From Pontixanthobacter gangjinensis (GTDB lineage: Bacteria > Pseudomonadota > Alphaproteobacteria > Sphingomonadales > Sphingomonadaceae): 64,000 nt of DNA. The notes below the pieces were generated by a model that had not been told where the DNA came from, did not search any database, and saw only the letters and a list, made by a program, of their open reading frames with translations. The translations under genes and the position numbers were made by a program. The first letter of the stretch is position 1; each line of letters starts with the position of its first letter. Positions 1 through 8,115 of this stretch are shown in pieces. The stretch lies in assembly GCF_009827545.1 (NCBI RefSeq), contig NZ_WTYS01000001.1, forward strand, positions 1,637,772-1,701,771, given 5' to 3'.

Positions 1-1252
1 GCGTGCCGTAGGGCACGCGGAAGCGGTATCCTTGTGCGGCGATGGTGGCGCTTTCCATGTCAATCCCGACCGCGCGGCTAAGCGACAGGCGTTTCGCGCT
101 GGCGGTGTAGCGAAGTTCCCAATTGCGGTCATCGGTGGTGACGATGGTTCCAGTGCGCATCCGCTTTTTCAGGTCCGCGCCATGTTCGCCGCTGACCTGC
201 TCGGCCGCTCCGGCCAGCGCCTGCTGAACTTCGGCGATTGCTGGCAAAGGAATTTCAGGGGGCAACACATGGTCGAGCACATGGTCGTCACGCAGATAGG
301 CGTGGGCCAGCACGTAATCGCCGATTTTCTGCGTCGGGCGCAATCCGCCGCAATGGCCGATCATCAACCATGCTTCGGGGCGCAAAACCGCCAAGTGGTC
401 GCATATTGTTTTTGCATTGGACGGGCCGACACCGATATTGACCAGCGTAATGCCGCAGCGGCCTTCACCGATGAGATGATAGGCTGGCATCTGGTGCTTG
501 CGCCACGCAGTATCGGATAGTTGACTGCTGGCGTTTTCGGTCGCTTCTTCGAGATAAAGTCCGCCTGCGCCAGCAAGTGCGGTATAGCCATTCTGCCCCA
601 CTTGCTCGCCGGCCCAATCAACGAATTCATCAACATAGCGGTGATAGTTAGTGAACAGGATGAAGCGTTGGAAGTGCTTCGTATCGGTGCCGGTATAATG
701 GGCCAAACGGGCGAGCGAAAAATCGGTACGCAATCCGTCGAACAGTGAAAGCGGGATGCTCTCGCCAGTATCGTCAATCTCGATTCCATCGGCAAGCTCG
801 TCACCAATATCGGCCAATTCGGTTGACGGAAAATGCAGCGCGATTTCCTGCGGGCTTATGCCAGCAAGTTCAGCTGCAGTCTCTCCGTCGAGCACATAGG
901 GGAAAGGCATTTCTTGTGTGGAAAGCCGCGCTTCCAATTCAATATCGTAATCGCTGCCGATCAATTCGAGCTGTTCGCGCAGGTAATCGGCAAACATCGC
1001 CGGGCGTGTAACAGTGGTGGCATAGACACCGGGACCATTCAGGCGGCCAAAGGCTCGGCTGCGGTCTTCCGGCTGATGTCCACCCATGAACCGCATGATC
1101 AATTCGGGGTAGGCATAGCTACCATCGCTGCGGCGCGTTTTTGAAGGAAGCGAGCCATCGCGGGCGAAGGCTATCACGTCGGCCCGAAGGCGTTCGACGG
1201 AGGAATTGTACAGGCGATCCAATTCGCCGATTATCATTTCTACAGTTTTCAT
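1..1252 (-). CDS. amn: AMP nucleosidase, 3' end cut off by the window edge
   Basis: Hydrolyses AMP to adenine and ribose 5-phosphate in the cytoplasm, in purine salvage and adenylate control. I translated the minus strand from the ATG at 1252 and the frame stays open to base 1, about 417 residues; the family is usually near 480, so the last 60-70 residues lie outside. An N-terminal AMP-nucleosidase domain is followed by a phosphorylase-type fold with IGHCGGLRPTQKIGDYV near residue 300 and the signature GIDMESATIAAQGYRFRVPY at the truncated end. That signature carries the Asp and Glu typical of nucleosidases. It lies downstream of the ribosomal operon, behind that operon's terminator, so it is probably transcribed separately. 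The start has only a weak ribosome-binding site. Confidence 0.93.
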   Translation of the reverse strand, partial: MKTVEMIIGELDRLYNSSVERLRADVIAFARDGSLPSKTRRSDGSYAYPELIMRFMGGHQPEDRSRAFGRLNGPGVYATTVTRPAMFADYLREQLELIGSDYDIELEARLSTQEMPFPYVLDGETAAELAGISPQEIALHFPSTELADIGDELADGIEIDDTGESIPLSLFDGLRTDFSLARLAHYTGTDTKHFQRFILFTNYHRYVDEFVDWAGEQVGQNGYTALAGAGGLYLEEATENASSQLSDTAWRKHQMPAYHLIGEGRCGITLVNIGVGPSNAKTICDHLAVLRPEAWLMIGHCGGLRPTQKIGDYVLAHAYLRDDHVLDHVLPPEIPLPAIAEVQQALAGAAEQVSGEHGADLKKRMRTGTIVTTDDRNWELRYTASAKRLSLSRAVGIDMESATIAAQGYRFRVPYGT

Positions 1253-1317
1253 CTTTAGCTGATAGCGCCTTATTTCTTACATTTCAAAGTCAGCCCACAA
1301 TTTGCTTCAGCTGTTAC

Positions 1318-1350
1318 AAAAAAGGCGCGGGTCCCGAAGGAGCCGCGCCT
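1318..1350 (-). terminator. Rho-independent terminator of rpsF-rpsR-rplI
   Basis: On the minus strand an 8-bp GC stem (AGGCGCGG at 1350-1343 pairing with CCGCGCCT at 1330-1323) closes a 12-base loop and runs straight into a six-T tract at 1323-1318. It sits 23 bases past the rplI stop codon. This is the classic intrinsic form and separates the ribosomal operon from amn. Confidence 0.9.
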
Positions 1351-1372
1351 CTTTGAGTTAGTGGTGAAGCAA

Positions 1373-2008
1373 TCAGCCTTCAGCGGTATCTTCCGCGTCA
1401 TCTGAATCTTCGTCAGCTTCGCCGTCTTCCAGCATGTCAGCAGGGATTTCACCTGGCTCAAGCGATGCATCGACTTTTTCAGTGAAGCCAGTCTTTTCAG
1501 CCTGTTCTTCTTCGAAGATTGCCGCGAGAACATCGACACCTTCGCGTTGCAATTCAGCTTCGTCGTCCGAACGGGCGACGTTGGCTTTGACTGTAACGTC
1601 AACTTCAGCGTGCAGACGCACGAGAACGTCGAACATGCCGATAGTCTTGATCGGGTGACCAAGGATGACTTGCTTCTTGGTCACTTCGTGGCCTTGAGCA
1701 GTCAAACCGTCGACGATGTCGCGCACAGTAACCGAACCATACAGCTGGCCCGAGTTGGACGATGCACGGATCAGAACGACTTCTGCGCCAGCAACTTTTT
1801 CACCGGTCGTTGCAGCTTCTGCTGCTTTCTCGGCGTTTTCTTTTTCAAGGCGTTCACGGTTGGCTTCGAAGACAGCCTTGTTTGCCGCATTGGCGCGCAG
1901 GGCTTTCTTGTTTGGCAACAGGAAATTACGGGCATAGCCGTCTTTTACTGTAACCACGTCACCAATGGTGCCGAGCTTCTCGATACGTTCGAGGAGAATG
2001 ATATCCAT
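1373..2008 (-). CDS. rplI: 50S ribosomal protein L9
   Basis: Binds 23S rRNA at the base of the L1 stalk. The protein begins [19 protein letters not shown], the standard L9 opening, followed by the [15 protein letters not shown]-binding loop and a central helix (residues about 40-75). It has 211 residues, against about 149 in Escherichia coli. The extra 60 or so form an acidic tail (from about residue 165) rich in Glu, Asp and Ala that looks disordered. Long acidic L9 tails are seen in related alphaproteobacteria. It is the last gene of the rpsF-rpsR-rplI operon, 12 bases after rpsR. Confidence 0.97.
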   Translation of the reverse strand: MDIILLERIEKLGTIGDVVTVKDGYARNFLLPNKKALRANAANKAVFEANRERLEKENAEKAAEAATTGEKVAGAEVVLIRASSNSGQLYGSVTVRDIVDGLTAQGHEVTKKQVILGHPIKTIGMFDVLVRLHAEVDVTVKANVARSDDEAELQREGVDVLAAIFEEEQAEKTGFTEKVDASLEPGEIPADMLEDGEADEDSDDAEDTAEG

Positions 2009-2020
2009 GTGTCTTCTCCC

Positions 2021-2245
2021 TTACTTAACGAGGTATGGCAGCAAGCCGATTTGGCGTGCGCGCTTGATCGCCTTGGACAGCTCGCGCTGTTTTTTGGCGG
2101 ATACGGCGGTGATGCGGCTAGGGACGATTTTCCCGCGCTCGGACATGAAGCCCTGCAGCAGACGTACGTCTTTATAGTCGATCTTTGGAGCGCCCTTACC
2201 CGAGAACGGGCAAGATTTCCGGCGGCGGAAGAAAGGACGTGCCAT
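2021..2245 (-). CDS. rpsR: 30S ribosomal protein S18
   Basis: Small-subunit protein that pairs with S6 on the platform of the 30S subunit. The 74 residues carry the S18 pattern: a basic N-terminus with RRRKSCPF, then [19 protein letters not shown] and the C-terminal [11 protein letters not shown]. Its ATG shares one base with the rpsF stop codon (TAATG), so translation is probably coupled. The order rpsF-rpsR-rplI is the usual one in bacteria. Confidence 0.97.
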   Translation of the reverse strand: MARPFFRRRKSCPFSGKGAPKIDYKDVRLLQGFMSERGKIVPSRITAVSAKKQRELSKAIKRARQIGLLPYLVK

Positions 2246-2610
2246 TAGTTGCGCTCCTCACGGTCGGAACGCTTTTTGCGCTCACGGTCATTTTTACGCA
2301 TCATTACCGATGGGCCATCTTCTGGCTCATCCATACGGATCGTCATATAACGGATCACGTCTTCGTTGATGCGGGTCTGGCGTTCGAGTTCTGCAACAAC
2401 GGAGCCAGGGCCCTCGATGTTGAGCAGAACGAAATGAGCCTTGCGATTGCGTTCAATCTTGTAAGCAAGATTCTTCAGGCCCCAAGTTTCAGTCTTGGTG
2501 ACTTTGCCGTCATTCGCTTCGATAATTTCTGTGGCTGATGCAGCCAGCGCGTCAACCTGAGCTTGGCTCAAATCCTGACGGGCGAGAAAGACATGCTCGT
2601 AATGAGCCAT
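2245..2610 (-). CDS. rpsF: 30S ribosomal protein S6
   Basis: Primary binding partner of S18 on the 30S platform. The frame is open further upstream to 2742, but the start at 2610 ([18 protein letters not shown]) fits the family and is preceded by GGAAG at the right distance. The 121 residues include [19 protein letters not shown] and the [20 protein letters not shown] segment, then a charged Arg/Lys/Glu tail. It is the first gene of the operon, and the promoter must lie in 2611-2750. Confidence 0.96.
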   Translation of the reverse strand: MAHYEHVFLARQDLSQAQVDALAASATEIIEANDGKVTKTETWGLKNLAYKIERNRKAHFVLLNIEGPGSVVAELERQTRINEDVIRYMTIRMDEPEDGPSVMMRKNDRERKKRSDREERN

Positions 2611-2753
2611 CTTCGCTTCCTTCACATTGTAATGCCGATCGCTGGCTGATCCGCGGGATTGCGGGGCCCCTCCGACTTTCTTCGTTTCACTATCGTGTTG
2701 ATAGCGAAGGCGGGCCAATAGCGGGTTTGCGGCAAAAGGCAAGCAATGATGCG

Positions 2754-2825
2754 ATGTCGGACCTGAACGTTGATCCCAATAAGAGCAGATGGATCAGAGT
2801 GGCTGACTTTCCCGAAAATGGTTAA
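2754..2825 (+). CDS. Possible 23-codon leader ORF upstream of the patatin-like gene
   Basis: An ATG at 2754 opens a 23-codon frame whose TAA overlaps another ATG (TAATG at 2823-2827). That second ATG is in frame with the patatin-like gene and would add 33 residues to it. The leader begins MSDLNV and the extension begins MKSDLNV. The shared SDLNV is encoded with four of five codons differing only at the third base. There is no strong ribosome-binding site. It may be chance, and I treat it as speculative. Confidence 0.2.
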   Translation: MSDLNVDPNKSRWIRVADFPENG

Positions 2826-2885
2826 TGAAATCAGACCTAAATGTCCGTTCAATACAATATGTATTTTCCCGAATCAGGCAGATAA

Positions 2886-2910
2886 CAATTGTTGAACTTT
2901 TTCAACATTG
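2886..2910. promoter_or_regulatory. Inverted repeat just upstream of the patatin-like gene
   Basis: TGTTGAA (2890-2896) and TTCAACA (2901-2907) form perfect 7-bp arms around CTTT. The arms extend to CAAT/ATTG with one unpaired base. It ends 13 bases before the preferred ATG at 2924, so it could be an operator or an RNA hairpin that affects ribosome access. Only the symmetry is seen; a role is inferred. Confidence 0.35.
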
Positions 2911-2923
2911 GGAATTTTGGAAA

Positions 2924-4063
2924 ATGGCATACAAAATCATCGCATTGGATGGTGGCGGTATTCGCGGACTGATTTCGGCTGCTTTGCTCAGTAAGCTGGA
3001 TGGTCATTGCGGGCTGGTCAAAAAAACGGACCTGTTTGCGGGCACTGCCAGCGGTTCGTTGCTTGCCCTAGCTTTGGCGCATGGGATTAACGTTGGCCAT
3101 GTCATTTCGCTTTTCGAACAAAAGGGCGAACATATTTTTGACCCCGCGGCGATGGATTTTAATTGCTCTACACCTTTTACTTTTGAGCAGATAACCGCGC
3201 TGAATAATTCATCGACAAACGGTGTAAATTCAAACGGGGAAACGATCAAATCGATCTTCCAGGCAAAATTTCGCGCCGACAATCTCAAGGATGAGCTTGG
3301 CCGCTTGTTCGGCGCATCGAGGTTGAACGAATTGCCGCGATCGGGGCCGCAAGTCATGGTCGAAGCGATGCAGCTTTGGTCCGCAGAAGAAGGGCGCTGG
3401 TCTCCCGCCTCAATCGGCAGCGGCAGAAACGATCCTTTCGCGGCAATGCTCGCCATGGATGCAGCCCTGTGCTCCAGCGCGACCCCAACTCTGTTCCCAC
3501 CGCATAAGCCGGAGGAACCGGCTGGTGAAAATTGGGGCTATTTCGCGAGCGGAAATGTGCATGCGAACAATCCCTCGGTTTCCGCAGCCAATTACGCAGC
3601 CAAGCATTTCGGCGCGGAAATGAGCGAGATCCGGGTCCTGTCGCTGGGGGCAGGGAGGGTGCACGCTGGCATCCCGCCACAAGATATCGGCCGGGCGGAA
3701 TGCTGGGGCGCTTGGCAATGGATGCGGCCCTATCCCAAACATGGCGGGACAGTGCCAGCAGCGCCATTGTTGGAAACAGCAATTGATGCATCTTCACTAA
3801 TGTGTGAGCAATTTGCCAAGGTACTTTTGGGCGATCGCTATATCCGTGCGAATGTGGAATTGGATGCCCCTTGGGCTCCGAATGATTGGGCCAAAACCGA
3901 TGCGCTTCAAGGCGCTGTTGAAGAATTCGCCAAGACGGACTGCGGGAAATCCTTGTTCGATTTAGTCGCGGAACATTGGGAGTTGGAAGACAATTTGGCG
4001 CTGCCTGCCAAAAGCGCGCTGTCTAACAAGAACAGAAATTGGTTCTCCACGCTCTTTAGCTGA
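2924..4063 (+). CDS. Patatin-fold protein lacking the catalytic Ser/Asp dyad
   Basis: Patatin-like phospholipases cleave acyl esters with a Ser-Asp dyad. This 379-residue protein keeps the oxyanion-hole motif DGGGIRG (residues 9-15) and the fold-specific ANNPS segment (214-218). The nucleophile elbow, normally GTSTGG, reads GTASGS (40-45), so the serine position is Ala42. The catalytic Asp of the DGG motif is Ser209 (ASGNVHANNP). Either this is a pseudoenzyme, or Ser43 acts in a shifted register. I chose the ATG at 2924 because patatins begin close to DGGG; an ATG at 2825 would add 33 residues. A DUF808 membrane protein gene follows. No cyclic-nucleotide synthase is nearby, so a defence role has no support here. 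Confidence 0.85.
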   Translation: MAYKIIALDGGGIRGLISAALLSKLDGHCGLVKKTDLFAGTASGSLLALALAHGINVGHVISLFEQKGEHIFDPAAMDFNCSTPFTFEQITALNNSSTNGVNSNGETIKSIFQAKFRADNLKDELGRLFGASRLNELPRSGPQVMVEAMQLWSAEEGRWSPASIGSGRNDPFAAMLAMDAALCSSATPTLFPPHKPEEPAGENWGYFASGNVHANNPSVSAANYAAKHFGAEMSEIRVLSLGAGRVHAGIPPQDIGRAECWGAWQWMRPYPKHGGTVPAAPLLETAIDASSLMCEQFAKVLLGDRYIRANVELDAPWAPNDWAKTDALQGAVEEFAKTDCGKSLFDLVAEHWELEDNLALPAKSALSNKNRNWFSTLFS

Positions 4064-4147
4064 AATGCATCATCTGCTCTCTCGCCAATTCGCGAATTGC
4101 AGCCTAAGCCCCTCTGCGTGAATTGAAATTAAGCGGAGAATGCTGAC

Positions 4148-5101
4148 GTGCCAGGTGGTTTGGTTGCCCTGTTAGACGACATTTCGATTATCGCCCGCAC
4201 TGCGGCCGCTTCTATTGATGACATTGGGGTGGCGGCCAGCAAGGCCGGAACCAAAGCGGCGGGTGTTGTGATCGACGACGCCGCGGTAACTCCGTCCTAC
4301 GTCACCGGCCTAAGTCCCGCACGCGAATTGCCGATTATCTGGAGCATCACGAAGGGAAGCTTCAAAAACAAGCTGCTTATATTACTGCCAGGTGCTTTGA
4401 TACTCAGCGAATTTCTGCCCTCGGCGATCATATTTATACTGATGCTTGGTGGGTGTTACCTGTCCTACGAAGGTGCGGAAAAAGTCATCGAGAAACTTGG
4501 CGGCGAGAAGCATGGTGAAACTTTGGAGGACCCGATCGAGGATCCTGTCGCCTTTGAAAAAGGGCGGGTTTCGGGTGCGATCCGAACAGACCTTATTTTG
4601 TCTGCAGAGATTATGGCGATCACTTTGAACGAGGTCGCAGCGGAAGATTTGTTCGTGAGGGCAGGGGTTTTGGCCGTTGTCGGATTGCTAATCACCATAG
4701 TCGTCTATGGGGCCGTGGCGTTGATTGTGAAAATGGACGATGTAGGTCTTCATTTGGCCCAGCGCAGTTCAGTTGCCGCTCAAAAAATCGGTAAATTTCT
4801 GCTTGCTGCTATGCCGAAATTGCTCGTTGCGTTGTCGTTCATTGGTACTATCGCGATGCTCTGGGTCGGCGGCGGGATCTTGATCCATGGCCTGCACGAA
4901 ATCGGGCTCCATAATTTGTCCGACTTTAGCCATGGTTTGCAGCACGGTGTGGAGGAATTGACTGGCGGATTGGGCGGTATTCTCGGCTGGCTAACCTATG
5001 CGATAATTTCAGCCATTGTGGGCTTGATAGCGGGCGGGGTGATTGTCTTCATCCTGCATAAAGTATTTAAACTGGGACATGAGACCGGAGCGCATGGGTA
5101 G
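4148..5101 (+). CDS. DUF808 family inner-membrane protein (YedI-like)
   Basis: A predicted multi-pass inner-membrane protein of 317 residues with unknown function. The opening MPGGLVALLDDISIIARTAA and the following DDIGVAASKAGTKAAGVVIDD match the conserved start of the DUF808/YedI family. Hydrophobic segments lie near residues 75-110, 175-205, 215-250 and 275-310, with a charged loop (KLGGEKHGETLEDP) between. It starts at GTG 4148, with GGAG nine bases upstream. It lies 84 bases after the patatin-like gene and 5 bases before a GST gene, so the last two are probably co-transcribed. Confidence 0.88.
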   Translation: MPGGLVALLDDISIIARTAAASIDDIGVAASKAGTKAAGVVIDDAAVTPSYVTGLSPARELPIIWSITKGSFKNKLLILLPGALILSEFLPSAIIFILMLGGCYLSYEGAEKVIEKLGGEKHGETLEDPIEDPVAFEKGRVSGAIRTDLILSAEIMAITLNEVAAEDLFVRAGVLAVVGLLITIVVYGAVALIVKMDDVGLHLAQRSSVAAQKIGKFLLAAMPKLLVALSFIGTIAMLWVGGGILIHGLHEIGLHNLSDFSHGLQHGVEELTGGLGGILGWLTYAIISAIVGLIAGGVIVFILHKVFKLGHETGAHG

Positions 5102-5106
5102 CCCGA

Positions 5107-5760
5107 ATGGCTAGGCCGATCCTTTATACGTGCGCGGGATCACGTGGATTGCGCGCCACTTGGGCCGCGCATGAGGCGGATGTCGAACTTGATTTGCGAA
5201 TGCTGCCGTTCCCGCCGCGCTATCAGGCTCCGGACTATCTTGAAATAAACCCGCTCGGCACAGTTCCCATGTTGGTACATGGCGACAGTCAAATGACCGA
5301 AAGCTGTGCCATTGCACATTACCTGGCGGTAATTGGCGCGAACAGCGATCTGGTGGTCGACCCCAGCGCGACGGATTACGCCGAGTATTTGGACTTCACT
5401 TACCACGCCGATGCCACGATCACTTTTCCGCAGACTGTCTATTTGCGCTTTGCCAAATTCGAAGCCGACAAGGGTTGGGAAGATGCTGGTCACGCCTATG
5501 CCAAATGGTTCGGCAAGCGTTTGCTTAAAGCCGAACAGAGATTAATTGACCGCGAGTATTTGTGCGAGGACCGCTTTACCGTTGCAGATATATGCGTCGG
5601 ATATGCGCTCTATCTGGCGCAGCGGATCGGCTTGGAGGAATATGTTCCGCCGCGTTTGGCTGATTACCGCGAGATGCTGACTACACGTGATGGATTTAAG
5701 GCGGCGCTTGCGGCGGAACAGGCGGGGGCAGAGGCAGGCGGCTTTGGTAGGGCCATTTAA
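5107..5760 (+). CDS. Glutathione S-transferase family protein
   Basis: A 217-residue cytosolic protein with GST architecture. The N-terminal thioredoxin-like domain contains CAGSRGLRATWAAHEA, then INPLGTVPMLVHGD (the cis-Pro loop) and TESCAIAHYL (glutathione gamma-Glu contact). A helical C-terminal domain carries the N-capping-type motif FTVADICVGYALYLAQ. The substrate cannot be told from sequence. It follows the DUF808 gene by 5 bases. Its stop codon abuts the stop codon of the convergent Mur ligase gene with no spacer and no visible terminator. Confidence 0.9.
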   Translation: MARPILYTCAGSRGLRATWAAHEADVELDLRMLPFPPRYQAPDYLEINPLGTVPMLVHGDSQMTESCAIAHYLAVIGANSDLVVDPSATDYAEYLDFTYHADATITFPQTVYLRFAKFEADKGWEDAGHAYAKWFGKRLLKAEQRLIDREYLCEDRFTVADICVGYALYLAQRIGLEEYVPPRLADYREMLTTRDGFKAALAAEQAGAEAGGFGRAI

Positions 5761-7185
5761 CTAGAGCTGTTCGAGCAGCTCGCTTGCAAATTGAGTAAGT
5801 GTATCATCCCTCGCGCCCATTACCACAATCCGGTCGCCGGGCTTGGCTATGGACGCGATTAGCTTGCCGCAATCTTCGCGAGAAGCGACATGGTCGGCAA
5901 GGCGGCCTGCCTCTTCGATGAGCTCCACGATCCGCTCGCTGCCGACGCTGCGATCAACGGTACCGCCGTAATACACGGGGTCGCAAATTATCGTGACATC
6001 ATTCGGCCCGAGCTCATGCGCGAATGTCTCTGCCAATTCATGCCCCATCTGTTTGAGTGGCCCGTAGCCATGAGGCTGGAAGAACGCGATGACGCGGCCA
6101 GGATGAGTCTTTAACGTGCGCAAGGTGGCCGCGCACTTTTCCGGATTGTGACCAAAATCGTCGATCACCGTGATGCCACTGTCACTGGTGCCAATGATGT
6201 TGAAACGGCGTGCCAATCCCTCAAAGCTGGCAAGAGCGGCAACGGCCTTGCCAACCGGCACTCCGGCAGCAACTGCACCGGCAATTGCTGCCAGCGCATT
6301 GGACAGATTATGCCTGCCCGGCAAGTTGAGGATAAGCGGATATTCCGTTCCGTCATGCCGGTCGATTATGGTGGCGGCCTGCCGAACGGGACCGTCAGCT
6401 ATGCTTCCTGTGACAACGCCGATTTGAGCTTTTTCCTGATCAATACCGAAGGTCAGCGCCTGCTTTGCGCGCGGCAGCAATGCGAGCGCCTCCGCATTAT
6501 CTGCGTTGATGACCGCAACCCCGCTGCGAGCGAGAAAGTCGCCGAATAATGCGCGCAATTCTTCCATGCTTTTGTGGTCGAGACTCACATTAAGCAGCAC
6601 TCCAACGGCAGGGCGATAGAGCGCTATGGACCCGTCGCTTTCATCGACTTCGCTGACAAATGCACCCGGTTTTCCGATGATCGCGCTGGCAAAGGGACGC
6701 TCCTCGCTCACGAAATTCTTCATGACCGCGCCGTTCATTACGGTCGGATCGCTACCATTGGCGTGGAGTATCCAGCCAAGCATACCCGTTACAGTCGACT
6801 TGCCGCTTGTTCCGGCAATGCCAATTCCTGCGCCAGATGTGTTGAACAACACCGACAGCAACTCGGCCCGTGTCATGCGCAGGCAGCCAAGTTCTTTCGC
6901 TCGCACAACCTCTGGGATAGTGTCCTCCACTGCAGCGGAGGCGACCAGAATCTGATCCGCTGCTACCATGCCGCTGCCATCTTGCGGAAACAGCGAAAAC
7001 CCCTGTTTTTCCAGTGCTGCGAATTTCTCCGGCGTACGGCCTTGATCGTTGCTGCGATCGGACCCTGCTATAGTCGCGCCGCGCCCTTTGAGTATTTGCG
7101 CCAAGGGCAACATGCCTGATCCGCCAATACCGCAGAAGAAGAATGGGCGCTCTAGCAGCTCGTCATAAGTGGGGAATTCATCCAT
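5761..7185 (-). CDS. Mur ligase family protein (MurC/Mpl type)
   Basis: ATP-dependent ligase joining an amino acid or peptide to UDP-N-acetylmuramate. The N-terminal Rossmann domain has FFFCGIGGSGMLPLAQIL (residues 15-32). The ATP loop is GTSGKST (125-131), unlike the usual GTHGKT, and the Mur-type central segment EVDESDG follows. The frame is open upstream to 7527, but that would overlap the divergent carboxypeptidase gene, so I start at the ATG at 7185 (474 residues). It sits outside any cell-wall biosynthesis cluster and 66 bases from an LD-carboxypeptidase gene. This suggests a recycling ligase like Mpl rather than the essential MurC. Substrate assignment is inference. Confidence 0.85.
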   Translation of the reverse strand: MDEFPTYDELLERPFFFCGIGGSGMLPLAQILKGRGATIAGSDRSNDQGRTPEKFAALEKQGFSLFPQDGSGMVAADQILVASAAVEDTIPEVVRAKELGCLRMTRAELLSVLFNTSGAGIGIAGTSGKSTVTGMLGWILHANGSDPTVMNGAVMKNFVSEERPFASAIIGKPGAFVSEVDESDGSIALYRPAVGVLLNVSLDHKSMEELRALFGDFLARSGVAVINADNAEALALLPRAKQALTFGIDQEKAQIGVVTGSIADGPVRQAATIIDRHDGTEYPLILNLPGRHNLSNALAAIAGAVAAGVPVGKAVAALASFEGLARRFNIIGTSDSGITVIDDFGHNPEKCAATLRTLKTHPGRVIAFFQPHGYGPLKQMGHELAETFAHELGPNDVTIICDPVYYGGTVDRSVGSERIVELIEEAGRLADHVASREDCGKLIASIAKPGDRIVVMGARDDTLTQFASELLEQL

Positions 7186-7251
7186 GCGCGGTGCGGTATG
7201 CAGTTGTGCGCTTGCTTGCAAGATGGCTAAGTGCGGCAATGAGTAAGATCG

Positions 7252-8070
7252 ATGGATAAAGCTGTGACACGAATTGCCATCTGCGCGCCGGGAAAACGGC
7301 TCGAGCGCGAGGATGCTGATGCGGTTCTCGATTTGGTGGCCAATGACCCATCGATTGAGCTGCAATTCCACAAACAATGCTTCGCGCGGCACGGGCATTT
7401 CGCGGGCGATGATGCAATGCGGCTGTCTGCGTTTCTTGATTGTGCAAACGACCCTCAAGTCGATGCGGTGTGGTTTGCGAAGGGTGGTTACGGAGCAAAC
7501 AGGATTGCTGCCGATGCCTTGCCGCAATTGAACAAAGCGGCGCGGGACAAGACATATCTTGGCTATTCGGACACAGGCTTCTTATTGGCTGCATTGTACC
7601 GGTCCGGAATTGGCAAACAGGTGCATGGCCCAATGGTGGGGGACATCAGCCGTGACGGCGGGGCGGCAGCGGTTTTGCGCAGTCTCAGCTGGCTGACGGG
7701 CGATTGCTGTGGTCTGGAACCGAACGCAGGAAGGGAAGCCGCTGCGGCCTTCAATCTGACCACTTTGGCGATGCTGGCCGGGACCGATTTAATGCCCGAT
7801 TTAACCGACCATATTGTGATGGTGGAGGAGGTTTCCGAACACCTCTACTCGGTTGACCGGTTGTTTTTCCACATCAGCCAGCACTTGCGCGGAATTGCGG
7901 GTCTGCGCTTGGGGCGCATTTCCGATGTACCAGAGAATGACCGGCCATTCGGCTCAAGCCCAGAAGATATTGCCAGATATTGGTGTGGCAGGGCGAGTAT
8001 TCCCTATCTTGGGTTTGCCGACATCGGTCATGACAGTTCCAACCTAATCGTGCCATTCGGGGTTGCCTGA
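7252..8070 (+). CDS. ldcA: LD-carboxypeptidase (muramoyltetrapeptide carboxypeptidase, peptidase S66)
   Basis: Removes the terminal D-Ala from muramoyl tetrapeptide, giving the tripeptide used in peptidoglycan recycling. The S66 triad is visible: nucleophile Ser106 in GYSD, Glu192/193 in MVEEVSEHLYSVDR, and His260 in GFADIGHDSSNL. WFAKGGYGANRI (74-85) is also typical. The 272 residues carry no signal peptide, matching the cytoplasmic LdcA class. A GTG at 7264 is a possible alternative start. The divergent neighbour is a Mur ligase that could use the tripeptide product, so the shared 66-base gap probably holds both promoters. Confidence 0.92.
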   Translation: MDKAVTRIAICAPGKRLEREDADAVLDLVANDPSIELQFHKQCFARHGHFAGDDAMRLSAFLDCANDPQVDAVWFAKGGYGANRIAADALPQLNKAARDKTYLGYSDTGFLLAALYRSGIGKQVHGPMVGDISRDGGAAAVLRSLSWLTGDCCGLEPNAGREAAAAFNLTTLAMLAGTDLMPDLTDHIVMVEEVSEHLYSVDRLFFHISQHLRGIAGLRLGRISDVPENDRPFGSSPEDIARYWCGRASIPYLGFADIGHDSSNLIVPFGVA

Positions 8071-8077
8071 CTCGTCA

Positions 8078-8098
8078 GCCGCGCATAATCGGCGCGGC
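8078..8098 (+). terminator. GC hairpin between ldcA and fabD
   Basis: GCCGCGC (8078-8084) and GCGCGGC (8092-8098) form a perfect 7-bp stem with a 7-base loop, eight bases after the ldcA stop. No T tract follows. It may be a weak terminator or an RNA processing/attenuation structure ahead of fabD. Confidence 0.45.
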
Positions 8099-8115
8099 AC
8101 ACAGGGAGAATTTAC

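Larger units (their letters stand above)
2611..2923. other. Intergenic region between divergent rpsF and the patatin-like gene
   Basis: This 313-base gap must hold the rpsF operon promoter on the minus strand and the promoter of the patatin-like gene on the plus strand. I see no RNA gene. It contains a 23-codon plus-strand frame (2754-2825) and an inverted repeat (2886-2910), both listed separately. No confident -35/-10 pair could be picked by eye. Confidence 0.5.

Noticed and set aside
1-520. Plus-strand frame at the left edge of the window
   Set aside because: The minus strand encodes AMP nucleosidase through this region with family motifs, so the plus-strand frame is a shadow.
1547-2248. 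233-codon plus-strand frame opposite rplI and rpsR
   Set aside because: It spans two ribosomal protein genes in antisense; its sequence is low-complexity and unlike any protein I know.
2924-5101. Patatin-like gene plus membrane protein as a CBASS-type defence operon
   Set aside because: CapV effectors need an active Ser/Asp dyad and a neighbouring cyclic-nucleotide synthase. The dyad is missing and no such synthase, Cap2/Cap3 or other defence gene is near.
7186-7527. Longer N-terminus for the Mur ligase (start at 7527)
   Set aside because: It would overlap the divergent ldcA over its first 276 bases, and the extra 114 residues show no Mur ligase features. The Rossmann loop begins just after the ATG at 7185.
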